Positions 45,826-56,287 of a DNA stretch of 64,000 bases are shown in pieces (position 1 is the stretch's first letter; each line of letters begins with the position of its first letter). The stretch spans positions 310,001 through 374,000 of the forward strand of contig CAVQUX010000033.1 in the NCBI GenBank assembly GCA_963716925.1. The letters run 5' to 3'. Position numbers and translations under genes: made by a program. The stretch is from DAISKN01 sp963716925 (GTDB taxonomy: Bacteria; Acidobacteriota; Vicinamibacteria; Marinacidobacterales; SMYC01). The notes below the pieces were generated by a model. It saw only the letters and a list, made by a program, of their open reading frames with translations, searched no databases and was not told where the DNA came from.

Positions 45826-46395
45826 GTGGAGCGCCAGGAAGGTGATTTGACCCGCCTCCTGCAGGCCTGGAGCAAGGGCGACGACACGGCGCGCGATGCC
45901 GTAGTGCCTCTCCTGTACGCCGAGCTCCGCGGCCGTGCGGCGGGGATTTTGAGACAGGAAGGTCGCATCCATACCTTCTCTCCCACCGACCTCGCCAACG
46001 AAACCTATCTGCGCATCGTGAGGCAGACGACCGAGTGGAGGAATCGCGATCAGTTCTTCGGAGTTGCGGCGCGGCTCATGCGCCGCATCCTCGTCGATCA
46101 CGCGCGAGCCCGGAAGGCGGAGAAGCGCGGGCGCGCTCTCAAGGTGACTCTGGTCGAGGGAAGCGTGGCGGCACCGCCCGAGCCCGTCGATCTCATCGAG
46201 CTCGACGAGGCGCTGGCCGAGCTCGCCCTTCTCGACGAGCGTCAGGCGCGGCTCGTGGAGCTCCGGTTCTTCGGTGGGCTTTCCCACGAGGAAAGCGCGT
46301 CGGCTATGAAGATATCCCCCTCGACCGCGAAACGGGAGTGGGCGATGGCGAAGGCCTGGCTCTATCGTCGCGTAACAGGGCGCCGTGACCGATAA
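45826..46395 (+). CDS. ECF sigma factor (TIGR02999-like, kinase-associated)
   Basis: 189 aa. Region 2 LYAELRGRAAGILRQEG and FSPTDLANETYLRIVRQ; RNRDQFFGVAARLMRRILVDHARARKAEKRG is the diagnostic block of the ECF group found next to Ser/Thr kinases; region 4 LVELRFFGGLSHEESASAMKIS. No anti-sigma gene is present: activity is presumably controlled by the coupled kinase, as proposed for this group. GTG 45826 has SD GGGGAG. The 3' end overlaps the kinase start by 11 bp. Confidence 0.92.
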   Translation: MERQEGDLTRLLQAWSKGDDTARDAVVPLLYAELRGRAAGILRQEGRIHTFSPTDLANETYLRIVRQTTEWRNRDQFFGVAARLMRRILVDHARARKAEKRGRALKVTLVEGSVAAPPEPVDLIELDEALAELALLDERQARLVELRFFGGLSHEESASAMKISPSTAKREWAMAKAWLYRRVTGRRDR

Positions 46396-48950
46396 GAAGG
46401 AAGCGCCGGACTGGGCGCATCTCAAGGTCGTTCTCCAGAGAGCGCTCGAGGAGCCGCCCGAGGTGCGGCCGGCGCTCCTCGATCGGGCTTGTGCCGGCGA
46501 CGATGACTTGCGCCGCGAGGTCGAATCGCTTCTCGCCGCTCACGACGAGGCGCAGGGATTTCTCTCGAGACCGGCGGCGGAGTCGGGTGTCCCCATCGGT
46601 GAAGGCCGTCGCATCGGACCCTATCGTGTCACTGAACGAAATCGGCCGCGGCGGCATGGCCGTCGTCTATCGGGCCGTCCGGGATGACGACCTCTTCCGG
46701 AAGACCGTCGCCCTCAAGCTGATGAGCAGCGTCGGTTCCGAAAACCTCCTCCGCCGTTTCTTCCAGGAGCGGCAGATTCTCGGCCGCCTACAGCATCCGA
46801 GCATCGCCGCGGTGTTCGATGCAGGAGCGACGGAGGAAGGACAGCCGTATCTCGTCATGGAGCTCGTCGATGGACGGCCCATCACGGAGTATTGCGAGGT
46901 CTCGGGGATCGGCATGAAGAGGCGGCTCGAGATGTTCCGCTCCGTGTGCGAGGCCGTCCACTACGCGCATCAGAACCTCGTCATTCATCGGGACCTGAAG
47001 CCCGCGAACATCCTCGTAGATGCGAACGGAACGCCGAAGCTCCTCGACTTCGGAATCGCCAAGCTCCTTTCGGCGGGAGAGGATGGCGACGAGCCGCCGA
47101 CGCAGACGCTCGCGCCCATGATGACGCCGGAGTACGCGAGCCCGGAGCAGATCCGAGGTGAACCCGTTACCACTGCCAGCGACGTGTATTCGTTGGGCGT
47201 CCTGCTGTACGAGCTGCTCACGGGGTCGCGTCCCTACGCGGTCCGAACCGAATCACTGGAAGAGATCGTTCGCGCGGTATGCACCGTCGAGCCGCCATCC
47301 CCCAGTGCGGCCGCGAGCTCGCGCGGCGCCGAGCTTCGCGGCGACCTCGACACGATTGTTCTCAAGGCGCTGCGCAAGGAGCCCGCGCGCCGCTACCTCT
47401 CGGCGCAGGAAATGGCGGAGGACGTCCGGCGATACCTGGTGGGGTTGCCGGTCCTGGCCCGTAAGGACACGGTCCGCTACCGGCTGGGAAAGTTCGTGGG
47501 CCGGCACCGGGTCGGCGTCGGCGCGGTCGCACTCGTGGCGACGAGCCTCGTGGGCGGCATGGTGATGACCGTCCGCCAGGCGCGCATCGCGGAGGCGAAC
47601 CGCCTTCGTGCCGAGCGTCGCTTCGACGAAGTCCGGGGGCTCGCGAACTTCGTGTTGTTCGACATGCACGATGCGATCGCCCCTCTGCCCGGCTCGACGC
47701 CGGCGCGCAAGCAGCTCGTCGAGAAGGCCCTCGAGTATCTCGACGGTCTGGCCGGTGAAGCCGGCACGGATCCTGTGCTGAGCGCGGAGATCGCCCGGGG
47801 TTACCAGCGGCTCGCCATGGTCCAGGGATTTGGTGTGGCCGCCAACCTCGGCGACAGCGCCGGAGCGCTCGAAAGTATCCGCAAGGCCATCCGCTTGCTC
47901 GAGCCGCTGAGGGCGGCGGCGTCTACGGATCCGGTTCACACCGCCGAGCTCGCTTCGTGCTACGGCGTCCTGGCCCGGATCCTGCGGCAACAGGGTGAGG
48001 CCGGGGAGGCCGGGGCCGCCTTCGAGAAAATGAAATCGCTGCTCGAGTCGATCCCCTTGCGGCACGCCGAGGACACGATAGTTCTCAGCGCCTGGGAGGA
48101 GTTCCACGCCAGGGTTGCCGGCCAGCAGGCCGCCGCCGGAGACCTTCAGGCTCTGCGTGAGACACGCCAGCGACAAGTGGACCTCGCGGAGAAGCTCCAG
48201 GCCCGGGAGCCGGCGAGCCGCGGCCGCCAGCGCGACCTCGCCCTCGCCTACAAGAGTCATGGGGCCGTGTTGGAGGCCCTCGAAGAGTGGACTCAGGCCC
48301 GCGCACTGTACGAAAAGGCGCTGGAGCTGGACCGGCAGCTCGTTGAAGACGAGCCGTCCAACCCCTACTCCAAGCTCGACCTCTCGTTCAGCCATGCGTC
48401 GATCGCGTCGCTTCGGCGCGCCCAGGGCGATCTCGAGGGCGCCGCTGGCGCGTACCGGACCGCCCTGCAGCTCCGACAGGAGGTCTTCGCCGCTGATCCC
48501 GACAACGAGTTCGCCTTCAGAAGCCTCGTGCGCGCCCATCACTCGCTCGCGAACGTACACGCGAGGAAGCCCGACCTCGACGGTGCGATCATCCAGGAGC
48601 GCGCAGCATTGGATCTGCGGAAGGAGTGGGAGAAGAAGCACCCGTCGAAGTACGGCAACACAGCCTGGCAGGCGTCATTTCACAAGGCAGTCGGTGACGA
48701 CGGCGCGGTCGCCGCGTCCCTGCCTGGCCTCGAAGACGCACGCCGCCGCGAGCACTGGCGGCGGGCCCGGGCGGAGTACGAGCGCGGGCTCGCGATCTGG
48801 CGGTCGCTGGCGAACGGCCGGCCGCTCGAAGGCGAATATGCGGCAGAGCCGAAGCAGCTCGAGGAGGCGATCGCCAAATGTGACGACGCCCTCGCCGAGC
48901 TGGCGTTGCGCGAGGAGCGCCTCGAACCCAAGAGACCAGCTCATGGCTAG
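46385..48950 (+). CDS. Transmembrane Ser/Thr kinase with TPR extracytoplasmic domain, one apparent frameshift
   Basis: About 855 aa when repaired. N-terminal extension (WAHLKVVLQRALEEPPEVR) typical of ECF-linked kinases; kinase domain with RIGPYRVTE, IGRGGMAVVYRAV, Lys in VALKLM, HRDLKPANIL, LDFGIAK and YASPEQIRG; one TM (VGVGAVALVATSLVGGMVM); then TPR-like repeats to the end. The frame breaks at ~46645, inside the Gly-rich loop, in an AAA tract. Start GTG 46385 overlaps the sigma gene. Predicted to phosphorylate the sigma factor in response to an envelope signal. Confidence 0.85.
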
Positions 48951-49651
48951 CTAGCGACGGCCCCGCGCGGCCGCATCTCAAGAACGTCCTCCAAACCGCG
49001 CTCGACCAGCCGCCCGAAGCGCGCGCACGCCTCGCCAGCATCGAGGCCGATTTCTCGGAGAGCCTGCGGCTCGAGGGTCGACTCGAAGAATCCGCCTCGG
49101 TGAGCCACGAGGCTCGCGTCATCCTGAGCGAGCTCCTCGGGGCCGAGCCCCAGAATCCGATGTACACGCGGGGCGTCATCGTCGCGCGCTCCTACGAGGC
49201 GGACGCCCTCGAAGCTCTTGGAAAGTACCGCGACGCGGTCGGAATTCGCGAGCGGGCCGTCGAGGTATCGCGGGACTTTCTTGCTTCCGACGAGAAAAAC
49301 GCCGGCACTCCTCGGCGTAGCCATCACCGCGAGGCGTCTCGGTGGCGCCCTATATCTTTCCGGCGACGCCGAGGGCGCTCTCGCGAGCCTGCGCGAATCC
49401 GTGGAGGTAGGCGAACGTGCGCTCGCCGCTTCGTCCGGCGCCGCGTGGGCAGCGACCGAGCTCGCGGGCGCTTACGCCCAATGGGCGGAGGTACTGAGCG
49501 GCAGCGAGGCTCCCACGGCGAGACCTGCGTACCGCTGAAGAGGGCGTTTGCGCTCTGGGACGGACTGAGGGCCGAAGGAAGGCTGCCGCCTGACGTCGAG
49601 CCGGACTACGAGAGGCTTCGAAGTCTCCCCGTGCAGTGCCCTCCGGCCTGA
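48951..49651 (+). pseudogene. Remnant of a second kinase-TPR gene (kinase domain deleted)
   Basis: Directly after the kinase stop, the sequence reads HLKNVLQTALDQPPEARARL, homologous to the N-terminal extension of the preceding kinase (HLKVVLQRALEEPPEVRPAL). It then jumps into TPR sequence (EADFSESLRLEGRLEESASV ...) ending LPPDVEPDYERLRS. The whole kinase domain and TM are missing, and the frame changes at ~49300 and ~49500. So this is a paralogue with an internal deletion, ending at the terminator. Confidence 0.65.
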
Positions 49652-49668
49652 GGGCCGGCGTCTTTTTT
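49643..49668 (+). terminator. Rho-independent terminator of the ECF-kinase operon
   Basis: CCGGCC, loop TGAG, GGCCGG, then CG and a TCTTTTTT tract: a canonical intrinsic terminator on the plus strand. It overlaps the stop codon of the TPR remnant (49649-49651). Confidence 0.85.
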
Positions 49669-49809
49669 CATCCCCTCTGACACCTTTTCCTCCTCGTTTA
49701 CGCGTCTTGTGCGGGGCTCAAACCAATCTGGGTTCGAGCCGACCTGCGAATCTCTCGCATCGCACTGAGCGGGCCCGGGTTTCGGGTCATAGCACAGGAG
49801 GACGAGCCG

Positions 49810-50227
49810 ATGAAGAACCACTTTGGAACAAACGCGCTGATCGCGGCGCTCGTATTGGCCCTTTCGACGATGGCAGTCGCGCAGGAGAAACTAGCCGGCG
49901 CGCCGAGCGAGGGGATTAAGGTCCACGGCCACTGGACGATCGAGATTCGCAATCCCGATGGCTCTCTCGCCTCCCACTCAGAGTTCGAAAACTCTCTGGC
50001 GGACTCTGGCAAGTGGCATCTCGCAGGCATTCTGGGGAAGTTCTACACCGTTGACGCTTGGGAAATAGTACTCGTGGGCTACGGAATCCTCGTCGTCGTC
50101 AGGGCTAACCACCAGGATGGGAAGGGTTTCGCAGGCTCCGGCTCAATCTCCAACCCTGGCTCGGAAGTTGCTATCCGCCAAGAGCAGACCATAGGAGCCA
50201 TGCGATTTCCAAAAAGGGAGGAACCCC
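49810..50227 (+). CDS. Secreted hypothetical protein, 3' end uncertain
   Basis: Starts at ATG 49810 with a good SD (GGAGGA, 8 nt upstream) and a clear signal peptide (NALIAALVLALSTMAVAQ). The mature start KVHGHWTIEIRNPDGSLASH, then EFENSL, recurs in exported proteins of unknown function. After ~80 residues the likeness fades and the frame stays open past the start of the next gene (to 50746), so a stop has been lost or a frameshift is present; 50227 is given only as the limit set by the next gene. Confidence 0.5.
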
Positions 50228-51638
50228 ATGACCTCGTTACTTTCACCGTTGCGATTCGCCTCGACCTTGTCCGTTCTGGCGGCCTGCTTCTGGGGCGCCC
50301 CGGCGTCCGCAGCCATCTACGTCAAGAACACGAACGACTCGGGGCCGGGATCGCTTCGGGATGCCATCCTCAGGGCGAACGCCGCCCCGGGACCCGAGAC
50401 CATCCTGTTCCAGATGTGGGGAAAGAACGCCCCGTACAACCCCCCGTACATCATCTCTCCCACGTCGCCGCTGCCGCCGATCACGAACACGGTCTCGATC
50501 CTCGGGCCCAACAATTTCGACGTCGTACTCGACGGCAGCCGGGCAGGAGGCAGTGCAGACGGACTCTTCTGCAAGGGACGGGATCCACGGTGCAGGCGAT
50601 GGTGGTCAACGGTTTTGCCGGCGCTGGCATCGTCCTGGGGGGCGGGGGGCGCCACAAAATCGACCGTAACCGTATCGGCACGGACGCAGCCGGGCTCACT
50701 GAGATCGCGCAACTTCGTCGGGATTGTCGTGTCGTCCTCCAATAACCAGATCGGGGTGGGCGGCGGGAACATCGTCTCGGGAAATTGGGCTGGTATCGAC
50801 ATTTGCGGCTCATGGAACCAGGTGCAGGGGAACTACATCGGTCCCAACGTCTCCGGCCAGAACTTCGACCCTAGCAGGGGCCCGCACCAATTGGCGGGCG
50901 TCAAAATCAGTTGTTTCAGCACGCGCAATACCATCACGAGCAACCTGATCACTGCCGCGTACGACGGCGTTGCATTGCGGGATACGTCGTTGAACGTGAT
51001 CGTGGCCAACAGGATCAGTATAGTGGCGCCGACGCCCCAGGACATAGGATGGACGGGCATGGCCATAGGGCTCTACGTTAATGCCAATGACAACGTCATC
51101 GGATCCCCGGTGGCGGGAGGCGAAAACATCATCGCGCACTACCAGCGGAATAGGCATCTGGGTTTGTCCAGTGGCTCGCGGCAACTCGATCCGGGGGAAT
51201 CGGATCTACGATCTCAAGAATGGGGATCTGCCCATCGACCTTCACTCATTTGGTTCAGGACCGCCAAACGACCCACAGGACGCGGATTCCGGAGCCAACA
51301 ACCTCCAGAACTCGCCCCGCATCATCGACGCCTTTGTCAACGGATTCACCATACAGGTCTTCGGCGAGCTGGAAAGCAAGCCCTTCTCGTCCTACGTCGT
51401 CGACGTGTACGCGAGCCCGGTCGACACCGGGAACGGTTCGTGCGAGACCCCCTATTACCTGGGATCGACCTCGGTCACCACCGACGCGATCGGGCGGGCC
51501 TTATTCTTCCTGACGAGTCCCACCTCCTTGCCCTGGCCCCCGTACCAGTTCGTGGGGGCGACGGCCACCGCGGCGACGGGTTCCATCGACACCTCCGAGG
51601 TCTCGCCTTGCCGAATCGTGCTCGGCCGCTTTCCGTAA
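50228..51638 (+). CDS. Secreted right-handed beta-helix protein (CSLREA-like), three apparent frameshifts
   Basis: About 470 aa when repaired. Signal peptide, then AIYVKNTNDSGPGSLRDAI, the start typical of CSLREA/parallel beta-helix surface proteins, with repeats ...GNYIGPNVSG, NTITSNLITAAYDG, GNSIRGNRIYDLKNG. Frame breaks at ~50575 and ~50700 bracket a segment read in another frame (GSTVQAMVVNGFAGAGIVL), and a third lies at ~51150. The C-terminus is a beta-rich domain ending CRIVLGRFP. SD GGGAGGA lies 6 nt before ATG. Probably binds or cleaves polysaccharide; no catalytic residues assigned. Confidence 0.65.
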
Positions 51639-51692
51639 TCAATCCCAGGAAAGCTCGAGCGGCTGGCTCATTTCGGAGCGGAGTGAACCGGG

Positions 51693-53492
51693 TTATCCCT
51701 GAAAAAAGACCTCCGCGGACACCGTCGGGATCCCGAGCCTGGCGGCGAAGCCCCGGTCGGCGGCCGAGGTTTCGATCAGAAGCGACCGCGCCGGATCGAT
51801 AGCGTGTCGCTCTAGAAGCAGCACTCCCAGGCCCGGGAGCGGCTTCCGGCACCAGCAGACGGGAGGACCCGCCCCGTGCGGACAGAACTCGACTTCGATC
51901 TCGAGCCCGAGAAGCTCGTTCGTCTTCTGGAAGCACGCGCGGGCCGTCTCCTCCGGAATTTCCGGCTGATAGGAGACGCCCAGCAGTCGAAAACCCTCCG
52001 CGGCATAGCGGCTCAGGATCTCGCGGCGGTGGGGAAGGATCTCGACGTCTTCGGGACGAGCGGGCCGCGGCGCGCGAAGAACTCCATCGTACTCGAAGAA
52101 CAGAGCCCGCCCACTTCTCTCGGGACGCGATTTTCGTTCGAACGACAGAGTCTCGATCCGAACGAAGCCTTCCTCGGGCCGCGGAGGTTCGAGCCTCTGC
52201 CGGAATCGAAACTGCGCGTCGGGAGGAAACGAGTTCGGGTCCCTCCGCGATACCGACGCCATCTCCTCGGGCGAGAGCAGGCGCCCGTACTTCTGGACCA
52301 TCCGCTCGACCGCGTTCACCTGGGCGTCTTCGAGAGACGTCTGGAGCCAGACGCAGGAGACGGGAACTCCGTGCCTCCACGAAGTCTCGAGCACGTCGTA
52401 TCGCGAGGCGCGCTCCGGATAGGTGTTGTCGAGAACGAGCTTCCTCGCTCCAAGCGAGAGCTTGCGGTCGAGCTCATCCCGGATTTTCGAGAGACGGCCG
52501 CCCTCGAGATCGCGGCTGAGAAGCTCGTAGCCTCGCTCGACCCAGCGGCCGGCTAGCGTCGACTTCCCCGCCCCCGGGTACCCTACGAAAAGGACGACCT
52601 CGCCTTCGGCCTTCGCGGAATCGGGAGCGAGCGACTTTCGCGGAATCCGGAGGAGCTTCGCCGCGGGAAACGCGCGCTCGAGCTCTTCGAGATCCTCCTC
52701 GGTGAGCCCGATGGACGGGGCTCTAAGGATGGATTCGACGCTCGCGCGACGGCTCGCGCCGGGAATCGGAATCACGCTCGGGTGCAGCGTGAGAAGCCAC
52801 GCTAGCGCGACCTCCTGGATCGTCGCACCTCGGCGCGCCGCGACGCGCTGCAGCGCCGCATCGCGTTCGAGCTTCCCCCGGCCGCGGTAGCCGCCGAGCG
52901 GGCTGTGGGCGAGGAGCGCGATTCCCCTCTCGGCGCAGAGCTCGGCGACGCCGTTCTTGAGCGGCGTGAGATCGAGGGGACTCAAAGCCACCTGGACGCT
53001 CGCGACTTCCAGGATCTCGCAGGCGGTCTCGAGCTCTTCGAGGCCCACGTTCGAAAGCCCGACGCGGCGGACCTTGCCTTCCCGCTGGAGCGCCAGAAGC
53101 GCGCGGAGCGACGTCGCGAGCGGCACCTTCGGATCGGGTGCGTGGAGCTGATAGAGATCGATCGCTTCCACCCCGAGGTTTCGAAGACTGGCTTCGCAAG
53201 CCTCCCTCAAGTGCCTGGCCCGCCCGTCGGGAATCCACTCTTTGCCCCGGCGGACGAGTCCGCCCTTGGTGGCGACGACGACGTCGCGGCGGTCGCCGCT
53301 CCAGGTCCGGAGGGCCTCCCCGAGGATCCTCTCGTTCGCTCCCGGATCGGCCGGATCTCGCCCGTAGACGTCGGCGGTATCGAAGACCCGGATTCCCCCG
53401 TCGAGCGCTCGATGCAGAAGCTCGATCGCTTCTTCTCCCTCGAGCCGCATCGTCCCGAGGCCCAGTCGGAGCGCTCCCGCGGGAATCCGCAT
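51693..53492 (-). CDS. Aldo/keto reductase - polynucleotide-kinase-like P-loop - HAD fusion protein
   Basis: 599 aa with three domains. (1) 1-285: aldo/keto reductase with tetrad Asp38, Tyr43, Lys76, His117. (2) ~295-455: P-loop kinase, GYPGAGKST at 304-312 and DNTYP at 355-359, as in PNKP-type kinases. (3) ~460-599: HAD domain of the HisB/GmhB type with a zinc-site pattern Cys537, His539, Cys546, Cys548 and Lys550. The HAD nucleophile position is Glu467 (FFEYDG; Asp expected) and motif IV reads IETSAAD rather than GDSxxD, so phosphatase activity is doubtful. Start ATG 53492. Substrate of the fusion unknown. Confidence 0.85.
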   Translation of the reverse strand: MRIPAGALRLGLGTMRLEGEEAIELLHRALDGGIRVFDTADVYGRDPADPGANERILGEALRTWSGDRRDVVVATKGGLVRRGKEWIPDGRARHLREACEASLRNLGVEAIDLYQLHAPDPKVPLATSLRALLALQREGKVRRVGLSNVGLEELETACEILEVASVQVALSPLDLTPLKNGVAELCAERGIALLAHSPLGGYRGRGKLERDAALQRVAARRGATIQEVALAWLLTLHPSVIPIPGASRRASVESILRAPSIGLTEEDLEELERAFPAAKLLRIPRKSLAPDSAKAEGEVVLFVGYPGAGKSTLAGRWVERGYELLSRDLEGGRLSKIRDELDRKLSLGARKLVLDNTYPERASRYDVLETSWRHGVPVSCVWLQTSLEDAQVNAVERMVQKYGRLLSPEEMASVSRRDPNSFPPDAQFRFRQRLEPPRPEEGFVRIETLSFERKSRPERSGRALFFEYDGVLRAPRPARPEDVEILPHRREILSRYAAEGFRLLGVSYQPEIPEETARACFQKTNELLGLEIEVEFCPHGAGPPVCWCRKPLPGLGVLLLERHAIDPARSLLIETSAADRGFAARLGIPTVSAEVFFQG

Positions 53493-53539
53493 CCGCCCAA
53501 GCCTAGCTCGATCGGGACGCGTTTCGCCGGGACTTCCAC

Positions 53540-53568
53540 ATGACACGGACCGTCGGGACGCATATACT
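53540..53568 (+). promoter_or_regulatory. Sigma70-type promoter, leaderless start of the TPR gene
   Basis: ATGACA (53540-53545), 17-bp spacer, TATACT (53563-53568). The -10 ends 6 nt before ATG 53575, so the transcript should begin at the start codon. No SD is present. Confidence 0.65.
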
Positions 53569-53574
53569 TTTCCG

Positions 53575-55343
53575 ATGAAAAAGCATGACCTTTTTCTCAC
53601 GGTCGCGGTTCTCGTCGCTCTCTCGTCACCGGTCCAATCCCAGCCGAAGCCAGAGCTCGACCTCTGCGTGTCGCCGCCGGGTGCGCAGCCTCTCCTTCCG
53701 GCGCGTCTGATGGAAGGGCAAGGCAAGACCGACATGCCGGTGACGACGAGTTCCGAAGAGGCGCGTCGCTTCTTCAACCAGGGCGTGGCTCAGATGCATT
53801 CGTTCTGGACGATCGAGGCGGAGCGGTCGTTCCTGCAAGCGGCTGCTTTGGATCCCCAGATGGCGATGGCCTACTGGGGCATGGCTCTCGCGGCCGCCGG
53901 GGATTACCGGCCGGCGTTTCAGTTGCTACGTGGTCCGAACGAGGGCGGGAGGGGGAATGCGCCGAAGCCAAGCCCCGAGGGGACCGACATCCCTCGCACG
54001 CTGAATGGCGCCGCCATCGACCCAGAGGTCCGGGCGCGCGAGAGCATCGCGAAAGCGATGGAGCTTCGCGACAAGGTGACGGAGAGGGAGAGGCTCTACA
54101 TCGAAGCGCTCGCCGCCCGACGGGAGGCCGATAAGAGCGCCCAGGAGCGCGACGCCGCCTATATCGCCGGGCTCCGAAAGCTGGTTGCCGCCTACCCCGA
54201 CGACCTCGAAGCCCGGTCCATGCTCGGCCTCGCGCTTCTCGACGGGTACGATTCCGTCACTCGGATGCCTCGCACCCATACGCTCGAAGGTCTGGCCCTC
54301 CTCGAGGAAGTGGTGGTCCAGGACGACGACCATTTCGGCGCTCATCATTATTTGATCCACGGCTACGAGGGGAGCACCCGGCCGGACAAAGCCTGGTATG
54401 CCTGCAAGCGCTATCCGGAGCTCGTCCCGAACATTCCCCACGCGCTCCACATGCCCGGACACATCTACGCCCAGAGCGACCGCATCGACGACGCCATCCA
54501 TTCGTTCGCTTCCGCCGCCGAGAACGAGCTCGGCTACATGAACGCCGACATCCTCTTTCCCAACGGGCACCACGCGCACAACGTCCACTTTCTCGTTCAC
54601 TCTCTCAATCTCGACGGGCGCTTCCAGGATTCGATGGAGCGGTCCCGCCACGTGCTGTCCTTCAAGGAGACTCCGCGCGAGCGCGACGGCATCAACCAGC
54701 GCACCGCCTATCGCCAGGGCTACTTCATGCTGGTCAAGACCCTGGTGCGTTTCGAGCGTTGGGATTTGATCCTGGACGGAGAGACCATTCCGATCTACGA
54801 CAAGCCCGAGCAGAACGCCTGGCGCTATTGGGCCACCGGCCTGGCTCGAGCCTATCGGGGCGAGCTCGACGAAGCCCGCGAGTCACTCGCCGCCCTCGAG
54901 AAGAACCGGGTAGCGACCTATTCGAGCCAGGAGCCCCTTGCCGTAGCGGCGCTCGAGCTCGAAGCGACCATCGCCGGTCTCGCGGGGGACGCGGGGAAAG
55001 CTCAGGAGCTCTTCCGTCAGGCCGCCGACCGGGAGAAAGCCCAGCTCTACACCGAGCCTCCCGCGTACCCGCGGCCGGTCGTCGAAGGCCAGGGGAGCCT
55101 CGCGCTTTCACTGGGAGACTTCGCCACTGCGGAGCGCGCTTATCGAGAAGCGCTGGAGCGCGAGCCGGGGGCGGCCGCGCCTACTTCGGGCTCGCCGCCG
55201 CACTCGAAGGCCTTGGCAGGACCGAGGAAGCCCGGGAAACCTTCGAGAAGGCCGTTCAGGCCTGGAACCAGGCCGATCCCGACCTGCCGCAGATGCGGAA
55301 AGTCGAAGCGCACCCGACGGCGGCGTCGGGCTCCAAAGACTAG
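53575..55343 (+). CDS. Secreted TPR protein, one apparent frameshift
   Basis: About 589 aa when repaired. Signal peptide (LFLTVAVLVALSSPVQSQ), then TPR pairs across the whole length: FFNQGVAQMHSFWTIEAERS and AYWGMALAAAGDY open it, HMPGHIYAQSDRIDDAI lies mid-way, and GRAYFGLAAALEGLGRTEEA ends it. The family is frequent in soil bacteria and is uncharacterised. The frame changes at ~55175 in a GGGGG run; the true end is the stop at 55341-55343. The 3' end overlaps the convergent SCO1 gene by 4 nt. Confidence 0.8.
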
Positions 55344-56221
55344 CGGGAGCCGCCGCTCGCGGAGTTCTGTTCGAGGACTGCCTCGAGCAAATCGCCGAGC
55401 TGCTTTCCGCTGAAGTCCTTCCCCTCTATGGTGGCCGCGAGACGGCCTTCGCGATCGATGATGGCCGTCTGGAGACTGTGAGTCAGAAGGCCTTCGTCGG
55501 GCCAGTACTCGATGCCGAACGCGGCGCACACCCGATCGATCGCCTCGAGCGAGCCCGTCAGGAAGTGCCAACCTTTCACGTCCGCCCCGAAGTCCTTGGC
55601 GTAGGACCGCAGAACGTCCGGGGTATCGAACTTCGGGTCGAAGGAGATGGTCAAGAGCACCAGGTCGCTATCCAGGCGAGCGCCGAACCTCCCGCTCACC
55701 TCTTTGAAGTGATCGACCATCCGCGGACAGTAGTCGGGAAGCGGGCACCGGGAGTAAATGAAGTTCACCGCGACGACTCGCCCGCGAAGCGAGCTCAGGG
55801 AAACCCGATTCTGGTTCTGATCGACGAGCTCGAAATCCGGAAGCAGCTCCCCTACCGGAACCAGAGTCGGTTTCGCCGGGCTGAGAAGCATTCCCGCGTC
55901 CGTGGGTGAGGCCGACACCACCCGAAGCCGCTCCACCCAGCTTTCCTCTCCCCGCACCACCAGCCGGAACTGAACCCGGTCGCCGGGCTCTAGCCGGGCG
56001 AGCTCCCGCCGCTGCCGCACGGAGAACGGCATCGCCATCGCGTCCATGTATCCCGGAATGGCCTCGTGCGAGAGAGTCACCGTAGCCCCGGGCTCGTCGA
56101 CGCGCAGGACCAGCCCGCGAACCTCATAGGACTTGGCGCAGCCCGATGCGATGAACGCTGAGAGGAGCAGACCGCACCCGACGGAACCGGTGCGGGCACC
56201 CTTGCGCGAAAGTCGATTCAC
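55340..56221 (-). CDS. CusF-like domain fused to SCO1/SenC copper chaperone, lipoprotein
   Basis: 293 aa from GTG 56221. Lipobox FIASGC (Cys29 region), a CusF/CopperBind-like domain (VTLSHEAIPGYMDAMAMPF, with the Met-rich copper site), then a thioredoxin-like SCO domain with CPLPDYC Cys pair and His in LLTHSLQT. SCO proteins deliver copper to, or reduce, the CuA site of cytochrome oxidase. The fused CusF domain supplies a second copper site. SD GGAGGT is 12 nt upstream of GTG, a little far, so ATC or ATT starts nearby are possible. Confidence 0.88.
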   Translation of the reverse strand: MNRLSRKGARTGSVGCGLLLSAFIASGCAKSYEVRGLVLRVDEPGATVTLSHEAIPGYMDAMAMPFSVRQRRELARLEPGDRVQFRLVVRGEESWVERLRVVSASPTDAGMLLSPAKPTLVPVGELLPDFELVDQNQNRVSLSSLRGRVVAVNFIYSRCPLPDYCPRMVDHFKEVSGRFGARLDSDLVLLTISFDPKFDTPDVLRSYAKDFGADVKGWHFLTGSLEAIDRVCAAFGIEYWPDEGLLTHSLQTAIIDREGRLAATIEGKDFSGKQLGDLLEAVLEQNSASGGSR

Positions 56222-56274
56222 GATGCGAATCTTACCTCCAAAGAGCACATTGGCCAGGCGCGGTTCGATTGGGA

Positions 56275-56280
56275 TATCTT
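56275..56280 (+). promoter_or_regulatory. TATCTT -10-like hexamer before the upstream ORF
   Basis: TATCTT ends 7 nt before ATG 56288, the start of a 20-codon ORF, in the same leaderless geometry as other sites here. A weak TTGGCC lies 19 bp upstream. Confidence 0.35.
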
Positions 56281-56287
56281 GCGCGCG

